The position numbers and the translations under genes are program-made. A model generated the notes under the pieces. It was not told the origin of the DNA and did not search any database. It saw nothing but the letters and a program-made list of their open reading frames with translations. Positions 52,280 to 62,287 of a stretch of DNA of 64,000 bases are shown here, piece after piece. The DNA is from Anarhynchus alexandrinus (lineage: Eukaryota; Chordata; Aves; Charadriiformes; Charadriidae). Positions within the stretch are counted from its first letter, which is position 1, and the number at the start of each line of letters is the position of its first letter. The stretch is taken from contig VUYV01000069.1 of the NCBI GenBank assembly GCA_008711295.1, forward strand, positions 1,724,372-1,788,371. Reading direction: 5' to 3'.

Positions 52280-53697
52280 AGTAAACATAATAGACGGTTC
52301 AGGGAAAGCTGCGGGGAAAGCTGAAGTAGTCAATGCCGCCTCACTTGTAACCAGACTCCCAGGAAAATTAATTTTAACATGGAGACAGGCATAGGGAGAA
52401 TGTGTAAAAAATAGCTTTAAAAGTGTACATAGATCAGACACATTCAAATCTACAGGCTCAGGTAAAATTATCCCCTAAGTACTTAAGGAACTAGCTAATA
52501 CAATCTTGTAATCATTAGTCATTCTGTTTGAGAAACTACTGAGCATGGGGAAAGTCCCAGGGTATTGAATAAGGCCAAATGTAGTATTTATTCTTAAAAC
52601 GGGGGTGAAAGAAGAACCAGGAAATTATAGATATCAGTCTGATTTCAGTACATGAAAAGAGTCTGTTTTTTTTTAAAAAACAAAATATTTTGTAAGCTCC
52701 TAGGAGATAATAAGATCTGAAACAAACAGCCAGCATAGTTATGTCAATAACTATATAATTTTCTTCTTTATCAGAATGACTGCTCTTGTGGAAAATGGGA
52801 AATAGTACATGATTTATTGTTTGACTTTTTACATATAGATCATATAGGATATTCTCATAAGAAAATGAGGAAAACACAGTTTAAATGAAAAGAAACTATT
52901 TCTGAAAAAAAGCAGGGCTTTTTCTCAATCTTTACTAACAGCAAGTTAATCCAAAAGGAATCTTATATGGGGCTGTTTCAGCATGGGTTTATTCCATACT
53001 TACACTAACTTAGATAAGGGAATAAAGAGTATGTACATGAAAATTGTTAGTCACCCCAAAACAGGAGAAATTGAAAATATCCTTGGGGTGAGGAAATTCA
53101 GTCAAGAAAAGTGTAAAGTATCATTTGCAGGAAGAAAAAAATCAAAGTCATCAATGCAGCATAGAGACAAACCAGCTACCGTCAGCCGTATGGCAGGAAA
53201 AGGTTATGTAGGACAAAGCTAATAGGAGTTAAGGCTATCATACAGTTTTGGAATTATTCTGTGAGAAGTATTCTGTATAAAACTCAAGAAATTATTCATC
53301 TCAGTGCTGGGAAAGCTTCATCTACAGTAATATAACTAATTTTGGGAATGACACTGATGCGACAGACTGAAGACAGTATAAAGCAGAGATAGAAATTTAG
53401 AAGATATGGTTGGTCTAAGATTTGTTTTGCACAGATTTTTAAATTCTAAAACAGGAGGCTGCGTGGAGAACTTGGTAATTGCCTTTTGCTTTGTTGTATG
53501 AACAAGATTATGATCAAGGGTTTTCCATGTATACTTGGGCAAGGACAAAAGAATGAACTATTTCATTAACAGTAAAAAGATATTGCTGGATGTCAAAAAA
53601 ATCTTTGTAATACTGTGACAAGAACTGAAATTGACAAACTAGGGGAAAGTTTGGAAATTTACTTCTCTGGAGATTTTTAGCAGAGGCTTAAGGGATA
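52280..53697 (+). mobile_element. Ancient CR1 (L3-like) LINE, ORF2 relic
   Basis: This is a highly decayed CR1-clade LINE in plus orientation. Anchors in the expected order are: AAAGCTGAAGTAGTCAATGC near 52318; the 'leaf-stage' segment TACTTAAGGAACTAGCTAAT near 52480, before the reverse transcriptase; GGCCAAATGTAGTATTTATT near 52573; GGATATTCTCATAAG near 52848; CAGCATGGGTTTATTCCATA near 52978, corresponding to the end of the palm domain; AGAAAAGTGTAAAGTATCAT near 53105; and TTACTTCTCTGGAGATTTTT near 53660, at the ORF2 end. The order matches the amniote-wide L3/CR1 type. All frames are broken. Its 3' tail is cut by the LTR that begins at 53698. Confidence 0.8.
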
Positions 53698-54281
53698 TGT
53701 CATCGTTTAACCCCAACCAGCAACTAGGACCATGCAGCAACCGTTTTACTCTCCCGTGGCAGGATGGGGAAGAGAATCGGAAGAGTAAAAGGGAGAAGAA
53801 ACTCATGGGTTGAGATAAAGCCAGTTTAAGAAGTAAAGTAAAAGCTACACATGCAAGCAAAGCAAAACAAGAAATTCACTCACTGCTCCCCATTGGCAGG
53901 CAGGTGTTCAGCCATCTCCAGGAAAGCAGGGCTCCATCACATGTAATGATTATTTGGGAAGACAAATGCCATAACTCAGAATGTCCCCCCTTTCCTTCTT
54001 CTTCCACCAGCTTTATATACTGAGCACGATGTCATGTGGTATGCAAAATCCCTTTGGCCAGTTAGGGTCAGCTCTCCCAGCTGTGTCCCCTCCCGACTTC
54101 TTGTGCCCTCCCAGCCTATGTGTTGGTGGGGCAGTGTGAGGAGCAGAAAAGGCCTTGACTGTTTAGCAACAACCAAAACCAGTAGTGCACTATCAACAGC
54201 ATTCCCATCCCAAATCCAAAACACAGCACTACACCAGCTGCTAGCAAGAAAGTCAACTTCATCCCAGCTGAAACCATGACA
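53698..54281 (-). mobile_element. Solo LTR of an avian endogenous retrovirus, minus orientation
   Basis: This is a 584-bp LTR of the same family as the one at 38.98 kb, here reversed. On the minus strand it starts TGTCATGGTTTCAGCTGGGA at 54281 and ends in GGGTTAAACGATGACA at 53698. A good TATA box, GTATATAAAG, lies at 54020-54011. The poly(A) signal position, intact in the other copy, is mutated here. The flanks GGATA (53693-53697) and AGATA (54282-54286) form a 5-bp target duplication with one change. No internal region is present, so it is a solo LTR. Open frames inside it are incidental. Confidence 0.92.
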
Positions 54282-57200
54282 AGATATAAGAGCATAAGCA
54301 TGGCCGAAACAGGTTACTCAACAGCTACAGCTATCCAGGACTTCAGGGGATACAGCACGATCAGTTAGAAGGTTTTCCTGGGGTGAGTGGGGCCCTGTTT
54401 TCCTACTGTCCCAGAGGCGTGGGGGAAAGTGAGCGTGTGACAGTGGGTATAAGTGTCTTCCCTAGAATACACACTGAGCCTCCAGTAATTTTTGACTCAG
54501 GAAATCATAAACCAGGACAATTTTGCTTGTGTTTAATAGTCTTAGATAGATTTTTGTTCTCTGAATTTTTCTTTTGAACCCATTTAAATGTTTTACTTTG
54601 TACAACATCCGGTACAAACACTTTTCACAGCTTTATGTGAACTATCTCCTAATGATCATTTTAAGCCTTCCACCCAGCACTTCCATCTAATGCCTGTAGG
54701 TTATTCTCCTGAAAAAGGCAGTGAACTATGTTTCCCTATTCACCATCCCAGTGCCAGTCTCAGTCCTCTCTTAACATCTTCTCTTAGTCATTTCTTTAGC
54801 CTGAAAAGGCCAATTACGTTGAATAAATGTTTGCTAGGGGTAGCCTAAGTTGCAGTGAAACATCTCATAAGGCAGAGGGTTAGTGTAGATGGATGAGCTG
54901 CTTGAAACCCCTTTAAATATCATGAAACCGAGTGATGACCTGTATAATTATTGTTGAAATTTCATGCATGTTCTCCTTTCTGCAATCCAAACAATCTCTT
55001 AACTGGGATGTAAATAATCTGCTTACCAGAATGTGATTAATAAAACTAGAGTGTTACAGAGCAGAAAAATGGTGTAAATGGCCCACAAATGCCTATATTT
55101 TAATCAAAGGCATAAAGATTAAATTTTTTTGGACAGTCATCCAGTTTTCCATTCTGCAGAAAATAACCTCAGTTTGAAATATGATTTTATAGTAAGTTGG
55201 TAAAAAAATCACATATCATTTCAACAAGAGTTTTGATTTTTTTTGACAGATATTAGCTATTCCTTTCTAGTTTTTCCATCAAATATTTTTTTAGAATTTT
55301 TTTTTTGCCTAAAAAACACTGAACTTCATACAAAGCTTCTGAGTTATTACCAAATTTCAAGGAGTCCTGTAAATTGCCACCTAGAAGCTGAATGGAAGCA
55401 AAGGGTTGCTTTTGCAGATAAAAATAACTTGTTCAGCCTGTATTTCCTGCATGTGGGTTTGCAATAGCAATTGTTATGCATCTGAAGTTGCGTATTCTTA
55501 ACTGTTTAATAAGATATATGACACTAGAACCCTCTTTTTATCCTTTTTCCATGTTCTTTTAGTGCTAAACTGCAGGTTTTACACACAATACATGTAATGA
55601 ATTCTGACATGTCATTATAGTAACCTTTATTCAATTATATTAATGGCTTTTGAACAGATTATTGGCAATAGTAGAATGATCATACTAGTTTTTTTTTCTT
55701 AGGAAGTGCAGAAAAAAAATGAAACTCTAAAGTACGAGGCTGAGCAAGAAACCCCCTCTATTGATAGTTTATCTAGGAAAGAATTGGTCTTAGCTGATAT
55801 AATGTAGATTTGACAATTAACATTGAGAGTGTCCAATTGGTCTTAAAAAAACCCAATACATAACAGGTTTTTCTCTTGGAGAAAATAATGTAAATCATGG
55901 ATCAGCCCCAGAAAGTCTTTCCTATGACCTGTGAATCTTGTGATTCCAGAAAAAGTAATGACATCTTATTAGAAGCCTTTGGTTGACAGACATGGAGAGA
56001 GGTACAGAAGCAAAGCCTGTAAGTGCTACATACCCAAAACTGTGCTATAGTGATTTTCATATGAGCTTTGAAGCCGTATGAGTATCTATGGGCAAAGCTG
56101 TACTTAAAGAGAATGCTAAAAGCTAAGGTTTTTTTTTTATCATAACATCAGACATCAGTGAGGTTAAGGCAACGTTGCAGATCAGGTTGTTCATGCTTTC
56201 ATACAAAAAAACAGAAAAAATGAAAGAAATGTTCCTCAATAAACAGATTTTAAAATAGTCGCTACCTTCTTAAAAAGCAAAATTTAATTTCTGTAAAAAC
56301 AGACAATTTTTATACAGTCTTTAAAAATTTCACAGGTCCTTTATGTCCCTAGAGATAAAATATCACAACTTGTTTCATTATCTCTTCAGCAGGTCTGGAA
56401 TATTGCTGCAATGATTTCGGTGCATCATTCATTTGTTAAATTTACTGCATGTTTTATTGTGCATTTATGAGAGAAATCATAAGGCTTACACACAGGGATT
56501 AGACTTTGTTGCTGATAGTCTGAATTAGTTTTTACTAGGTCTATCCTTTTATACTTTTCCTTTAGTAGCATCTTGATAGTCTTCTAAGAAACAAACTATT
56601 TAAAAAAATACTTTAAAAGTGTTCATGACTAAGCACCTCATAGTCATTAGATTTTTAGTAACACACCTATTTGCTAGCATATCAAATCATAATAAAAGTT
56701 AATTTACACGAATCTGCAATAAGAATTATTTTTAAAACCATGTTAGGAAAATGTGTGCAATAATTTTAATTCCTTCCATTGCATTCATTATTTAAATTAC
56801 ACATATAAATGTTTGTTTTTATTGGAAAACTGTATTCCTGCAAACAGAGAATCAATTTTAAACACTTTTTCACTCTAGCCATTTCTCTTTTAAGAAATTC
56901 AGCCGCTTTGCCATTTATATTTTCATTTAAGCAATTCTATTCTCATTTATTTTGTGTGAAACCTCAGCTTTGAAACAATGTAAATGAGATCAGAATGTGA
57001 CCCAGTGAAAATGGTTTGCCATCAAAGAATTCGCACTTCAAGCTGTGTTATGTAGCTTTCCAAAAGTGACATCTGGCCTCTTGGCAGGTTCCTCAGGCAG
57101 CTGTGCTGGTGGCTCAGAAATCGCTGATGGGTCTGCCATATGCAGTACCTGCAGTTTGGCTGCTTCAGGCTTGCTCCAATTCATTGCCCTACTGAATAAA

Positions 57201-58283
57201 ATTTGCTTTGAATTATCTTCTATCTGAAAGTATTGGCATACTGTNATGTGGTGCTACATTAGCTTAGCTAGAGAAAACAACTCTGTGATCTAAGAATACC
57301 CCCACACTGCCAGATGCTATTAAACGGGTCTCCAAAACCTGACCAACAGGTCTGCACAACTCACCTAGTGCTCTTGACTATCCAGATTAATGTGTTGTTC
57401 TGTACAGCCTATATAGTTCTGGAGTGGCCTGGAATCAGCTAATTTTGTTTCCTATGATAGAATTTGGTGTATCTATTCATCATTTCATGAAACCTTGAAA
57501 GTGATGAAATGTCAATAATGCTGACAGTATTTATAAACATGGGTTGCATTCAGGGAATATTTGACTGTTTGGTATGTTAATAAGATGAAAAAAGGGACAA
57601 AAGTTCCAAAGACTGACAGGTATGAGACCACACAAAGAGCTTTGTGTTCCTTGACAGGATGCTTTAATCAAACTCTTTTTCTTCTTTGTCTGCACATTTG
57701 TACACAGAAACATTATTTAACAGTTGTATTGCCTTAGCACCTAGAGACCCATACTTATAATAAGGCATCAGTTGTGCTAAACTCTGTACACTCGTAGAAA
57801 TGAATAATAACAGCAGTGCCTGGCAACAATTTGCAGTATGTTAAGATCCTCTCCCCTCCTGCTCCACTTTAAGAAGTAGATACCATGCCCAGATTAGCAC
57901 AGCAGAGGCACAGGAAGCAATACGCAACTGCTTTGCAACTGTTCTCAAAGTCAATAGTATAAACTCTGAAATAATCTTTCTAATCATTAAGTTCTTGAAA
58001 CATTTTACTCGCTATTACAAATCTAGCAGTAAACGTATTAAACACAAAACCACAGAGAGAGATTGTTTTCAAAATGATTTTGAAGTCAGCATGTACTCAG
58101 ATACACACTTTTTATAAATATCCATAAAGCAGAGTAGCTAAGCACACGTGAGCCAGGAAACAACAAAATTTAGATCGTATATAAATTATAAGCTCTGCCA
58201 CTCTGAATAAGGATGACAGTACAGGCTATTACAAGTAAGCCATGCAACACAATGCTTTCTGTGCATCAGTGTGATGGATGGAG
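54282..58283. other. AT-rich unique DNA with one coding-like segment
   Basis: No recognised gene. The first few hundred bases after the LTR could hold the missing 3' end of the LINE it interrupts, but I cannot align them. A single N is at 57245. A coding-like minus-strand segment at 57038-57223 is listed separately. Confidence 0.5.
57038..57223 (-). other. Possible terminal coding exon (minus strand)
   Basis: On the minus strand CCAATACTTTCAG precedes position 57223. A frame of 61 codons then runs to a TGA at 57040-57038, followed 87 bases later by AATAAA at 56951-56946. The peptide is rich in Pro, Ala, Glu and Lys in its second half (SEPPAQLPEEPAKRPDVTFG), unlike translations of the surrounding AT-rich DNA. 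An internal CTGCAG|GTACTG could also serve as a splice donor. I do not recognise the protein. It could be a last exon, a pseudogene fragment or chance. Confidence 0.25.
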
Positions 58284-58535
58284 TGTAGTGCTTTGACCCT
58301 GGCTAGCAGCTAAGCCCCCACTCAGGCACTCACTCACTCTCCCCTAGTGGGATGGGGGGAGACCTGGAAGGACAAAACCAAGAAAAACTCATGGGTTGAG
58401 ATAAAGATAGTTTAATAAGTAAAGGGGAAAAAAAAAGAAAAGAGATACAAAGACAATCACTCAACACCTCCCACCAGCAGACTGATGGCCACCCAATCTC
58501 TGAGTAATGGCTACCTTGGAGAAGTTAGCACAAAT
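58284..58535 (-). mobile_element. LTR fragment (endogenous retrovirus), 3' part
   Basis: Read on the minus strand, this is the right-hand half of an avian LTR related to, but distinct from, the two solo LTRs. It shares the CTTATTAAACTATCTTTATC and CAACCCATGAGTTTTTCTTG wording and a C/T-rich end. The element end, ACTACA on the minus strand, is at 58284. The U3 half is missing: at about 58535 the sequence switches directly to CR1. That junction indicates a deletion or a truncated insertion. Confidence 0.75.
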
Positions 58536-58925
58536 TTACAATGGTCAAGTCATGCCTGACCAACCTGATTACCTTAATTGGATATGAGGATTGGGAAAGA
58601 CAGAGGATGTTTGACTCCTGATTTTAGCAATGATTTTGAGATGATCTACTTGTATTCTTGCATTCAAGTTGGAGTGTTACAGTATAGATGGGTGTACAAG
58701 TAGGTGGCTGAAAAACTGGTTTGGTGATTGAGCTCAGAAGTTACTGATTAATGAAATCTACTGTACCCAGAAACAAGCAGTGTACTGCAAGAGTCTATCC
58801 TGGGATCTGTCCTGTTTAATATCTTTGTCAATGATCTGGAGGAGGTAAGAGAGTGCACACTCATCAGGTCTGCAGATGACAACAAATTGTAGAGTGCAGT
58901 TAATATGCTTGAGGGCAGGATTGAT
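58536..58925 (+). mobile_element. CR1 LINE, 5' segment of a split copy
   Basis: This is reverse-transcriptase sequence of CR1 ORF2. AAGTCATGCCTGACCAACCT is at about 58546, and the ATCTTTGTCAATGATCTGGA stretch near 58821 encodes the NIFVNDLEE motif, followed by the SADD-equivalent (TCTGCAGATGACAACAAATT). It stops at CTTGAGGGCAGGATTGA near 58925. The same CR1 appears to resume near 59540, with only about 60 bases of the consensus missing between. Frames are broken. Confidence 0.85.
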
Positions 58926-59364
58926 AATCCGTGCTGAAACAGGACACCTTCCCAGCAGGGCTGCCCCAGGTTATTGCTTGGGGTCCAGCCCCTATCCCTG
59001 AGCTAGTGCGGGGACACGCTCAGCTCTTCCAACACCCAAACCCAGCCAGCTGTTCATCCCCAGCAATGATAAATGCACGTGCAGCCATGCAGCCCCCACC
59101 CCAGGCACCAAATGTGGTGATGGGAAGGATGTTGGGCACAGGGAAGCAGTGCAGTAAGTCCTTCAGATCAAGCCACATACCAGGGCAAGTAAGGACTGAC
59201 TGATGCCAAAATACAGCTGTGCTCCTGGAAAGTCCCTGCATCTGCAGGGTAAAATTTAATACAAGTTTTGGGTTGGGTTGGTTGGGTCTTTTTCTGTGAA
59301 GGTGGTGAAACCTGACTGCATTGAGAGCTGTAAATGACCTTCACAATCGCATCTTCTACCTGAA
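58926..59364. other. Insert inside CR1, 5' part unidentified
   Basis: This GC-rich sequence (58930-59240) is followed by TTGGGTTGGGTTGGTTGGGT near 59261 and interrupts the CR1. Since the insert ends in a CR1 tail (59365-59526), it may be one retrotransposed unit whose 5' portion I do not recognise, or two successive insertions. Short open frames on both strands (58931-59203 plus, 59020-59241 minus) reflect the GC content. Confidence 0.5.
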
Positions 59365-59526
59365 AGGAGGTTGTAGCGGGGTGGGGGTCAGTGTCTTCTC
59401 CCAGGTAACAGGTGACAGGACAAGAGGAAGCGTCCTCAAGTGGGCACCAGTGGCAGTGTTAGGTTAACAGTTGGTCTTGATGATCTTAAAGGCCTTTTTC
59501 AACCTAAGCGATTCTATGATTCTATA
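59365..59526 (+). mobile_element. CR1 LINE 3' end, internally deleted
   Basis: GGAGGTTGTAGCGGGGTGGG and the GACAGGACAAGAGGAAGCGT stretch are the late ORF2 region. The sequence then jumps to GGCAGTGTTAGGTTAACAGT and the 3' UTR, ending GATTCTATGATTCTAT at about 59525. The middle of the usual ORF2 end is deleted at about 59437-59447. This is a different CR1 subfamily from the split copy around it: its end units are ATTCTATG and it has the GGTTAA-GGTTGG tail. Confidence 0.85.
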
Positions 59527-59539
59527 AATTATCCAACAG

Positions 59540-60310
59540 AGACCCATTTTGAAAATCAGCAAAGGCAAATTCAAACTCCTACCTCCAATATGGACTAATC
59601 CCCCACAACAGTACAGGATGAGGACTGACTGACTGACTGACTGAGGAGCAGCTCTGCTGAAAAGGACCTGGGATCCTGTTGGGGAGTGAACTGAACGTGA
59701 GCCAGAGGTTTGCACTGGTAGTGGAAAAGGCCAACAGCCTCCTGGGCTGTATGAAGGGGAATACAGCCAGTAGACTGGAGGAGATGATTATCCCCTTTTA
59801 CTCATCACTTGTTACAATGCATCTAGAGTACTATGCCCAGTTTTGTGTCTCCAGTACAAGAAAGATATTGATAACCTGGAGTGAGTTCAGCAGAGGGCCT
59901 CCGAGCTCATTGGGGCTGGAGCACCTGACTTTTGAGGAGGTACTGAGGGAGGTGGGCTTCTTCAGCCTGGAAGAGAGGTGGCTTTGGGGGGTGACTTGGC
60001 AGATGCCTCCCCAGTACCTATGGGGAGGTTAGCAAGAAGACAGAGGTTTGGTGCATGGAGGGATGATGAGAGGTAAGGGACATATTTTGAAATGAGAGAT
60101 TCAGACTGGATGTAAAGAGAAACAGTTTGCCATGAGGAGAGTCAGGCAGTGGAACAGGCTGCCTAGAGCGGTTATGCAGTCTCTGTCCTTGGAGATTGCC
60201 AAGACCTGACTAGATAAAACTCTGAGCAACCTGGTAACTAACCCTGTTCTGAGCAGGAAGTTGTACTTGAGATCTCCTGAGGCCCTTTAGAGCCTGAATT
60301 ATCTGGTGAA
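59540..60310 (+). mobile_element. CR1 LINE, 3' segment of the split copy
   Basis: Continuation of the CR1 interrupted at 58925. It begins with the degraded FN-AKC-VLHLG region near 59550. Then come GAGCAGCTCTGCTGAAAAGG near 59644 and the frame 59679-60032 (117 codons), containing ALVVEKANSLLGCMKG and EYYAQF-C. It ends with CAGTGGAACAGGCTGCCTAG near 60149 and a 3' UTR ending near 60310 in a worn GAATTATCTGG. A (GACT)n expansion of five and a half units at 59623-59644 sits within it. Several frameshifts make it non-functional. Confidence 0.88.
59623..59644. repeat. (GACT)n tetranucleotide expansion
   Basis: Five and a half perfect GACT units. They lie at the place where related CR1 copies have a single GGACTGACCTGCTGG, so the microsatellite arose inside the element. 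Confidence 0.92.
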
Positions 60311-60555
60311 CTTTTTATTCTGTACAGGCTGTCACAACTGAAGGAGCCATTGAAAGCTGCTGTGCAGAAAAGCAAAAGAACCAGCAAGAGCTCAGTGGAT
60401 TAGAAGGGACATACCTCTCCTTTTAACTTTTCTTACTTACCAAACCTGAGTTTCCTCTTTAAAAACTCTTTTTTTTCCTAGTTTATGTTACAGTAGAATT
60501 TACCATTAATGATGGAACACCCTTTTGATGGTTTTGGTGTGATAATTTCAAGAAA

Positions 60556-60657
60556 TCTAGTGGGAGGTGTACCTGCCTATGGCAGGGGAGTTGGAAGTCG
60601 ATGATCTTCAAGGTCCTTTCCAACCTAAACCATTCTATGATTCTATGATTCTATGAA
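60556..60657 (+). mobile_element. CR1 LINE, very short 3' end
   Basis: GTACCTGCCTATGGCAGGGG to GATGATCTTCAAGGTCCTTT is the CR1 3' UTR, followed by three tandem ATTCTATG units ending at about 60655. The copy is only about 100 bp, an extreme 5' truncation. The intervening 60311-60555 is not recognised. Confidence 0.9.
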
Positions 60658-61772
60658 ATCACAGGTATATCCACCTCAAGGAACTGAATGTCAACAGGTT
60701 CTACAACATCCTAACAGAGGTATAATGACTAACAATATTTTTCATTCCTGTATATTAATGAGGGTCAGCTACGGGGAGCTTGAGTCCTCCATTCTGCTCC
60801 TGCAATTGTGCAAGGCAATTATTACCAAAAAAAAGTTCCTTTACAAAACAGCTATGAGATTGCCTATGCCAAAGAGGGGAGAACACACCATTTTCCTGAA
60901 ACTGAGAGTGAAAGACAGAAGCTTTCTTGTAATTTCACCGGTTCAATACACACGCCCATTAGCATACTAGTCTTGCCAGGAATGAAACTGTGCATCAGAG
61001 CTTGTTATTTTCCTTCACGTACCCAAGTAGACCATTTGTCTTACCTTTCACATTTTGTGTAAGGTCCTCTGAGTATTTAAATTAACTTTTTCTATCTGCA
61101 GCGACTTATTATACATTTTCTTTTTACTGATAATGCAGCTTTCTCTTAGTACAATACAGGAGATGACAAGAACCTTAATACATGTATCAGTGGGACTATA
61201 TAACCTGATTGCTTGTGATTACAGGGAACTGGACCTAATGAATCTGACAGCCCCTAGCAGCATTATGGTCTGTGTTCTTGCTTCCTCACCTCAATGACAT
61301 ACACACTGTGTGCATGCCTAAAACATAATCTTTCTTACTTAAGTCACAGGCAGCCTATAGGACAAAGATTTCTGCTGGATAAGATAATATTTCATTATAT
61401 TTTATTTTGTATCACTCAGAGTTAAAATACAAATCGTGTTGTTGGTAAAATATATCTGTTTTAAATATGTGTAGGTAAAATGCATGCTGTGGATAAACTT
61501 TCATATGACTGCCTTTCCTGTACGCAGTTTGCTCTGATATCATGCAGCAGTATTCAGCATCTGAATATGTTATGCTTTTATCTAATGATCTGGAAAAATG
61601 ATGACCTAATATATTATTTTGAATTATTTATTAGTAATAACTGTTATGCAAAAAATGTGAATCTAAATATGTATCCTTGTTATTAATACATAACACATGT
61701 AAGAGATTTTCCCTTTGTGTTTAATTCACTCTTGTCCCATTTGAGATAATAGGCTTAGGTTTTGCTGGAGTT
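60658..61772. other. AT-rich unique DNA, no gene seen
   Basis: Two overlapping plus-strand frames (60653-60970 and 60808-61062) are not recognised and have no supporting features. Confidence 0.6.
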
Positions 61773-62287
61773 ATCACAGAATCATAGAATAGTTAGAATT
61801 GGAAGGGACCTTAAAGATCATCGAGTTCCAACACCCCTGACATGGGCAGGGACACCTCCCACTAGACCAGGTTGCTCAAAGCACCATCCAGCCTGGCCTT
61901 GAACACCTCCAGGGATGGGGCATCCACAGCTTCTCTGGGAAACCAGTTCCAGTGTCTCACCACCCTCAGAGTGAAAAATTTCTCCCTAATATCTAATCTA
62001 AATCTACACACTTTCAGTTTAAAACTGTTACCCTTCGTCCTATCACTACATTCCCTGATAAAGAGTCCCTCCACATCTTTCCTGCAGGCCCCCTTTAGGT
62101 ACTGGAAGGTCACTATAAGGTGTCCCTGGAGCCTTCTTTTCTCCAGGCTGAACAACCCCAACTCTCTCAGGCTGTCTTCATAGGAGAGGTGTTCCAGCTC
62201 TCTGATCATCTTTGTGGCCCTTCTCTGGACTTGGTCCAACAGGTCCATGCCCTTCTTATGTTGGGGGCCCCAGAGCTGGACACAGTT
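61773..62287 (-). mobile_element. CR1 LINE, 5'-truncated copy
   Basis: Minus-strand CR1 with a 128-codon uninterrupted frame (61862-62248). It covers the end of ORF2: QVQRRATKMIRELEHLSYED near its start and FKARLDGALSNLV at its natural C-terminus. The 3' UTR ends TTCTATGATTCTGTGAT at 61773. It is very similar in wording to the copy at 31.54-32.36 kb and belongs to the same subfamily, but is truncated further, at about 62287. The intact reading frame suggests it is among the youngest CR1 insertions here, though far too short to move. Confidence 0.95.

Noticed and set aside
54034..54301. Frames of 61-82 codons on both strands
   Set aside because: They lie inside the solo LTR, which encodes nothing in this family as far as I know.
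59679..60032. A 117-codon frame on the plus strand as a possible gene
   Set aside because: It is CR1 ORF2 C-terminal sequence with frameshifts. It is annotated as part of the LINE.
61862..62248. A 128-codon minus-strand frame as a possible host gene
   Set aside because: It is the intact C-terminal part of CR1 ORF2 in a truncated copy.
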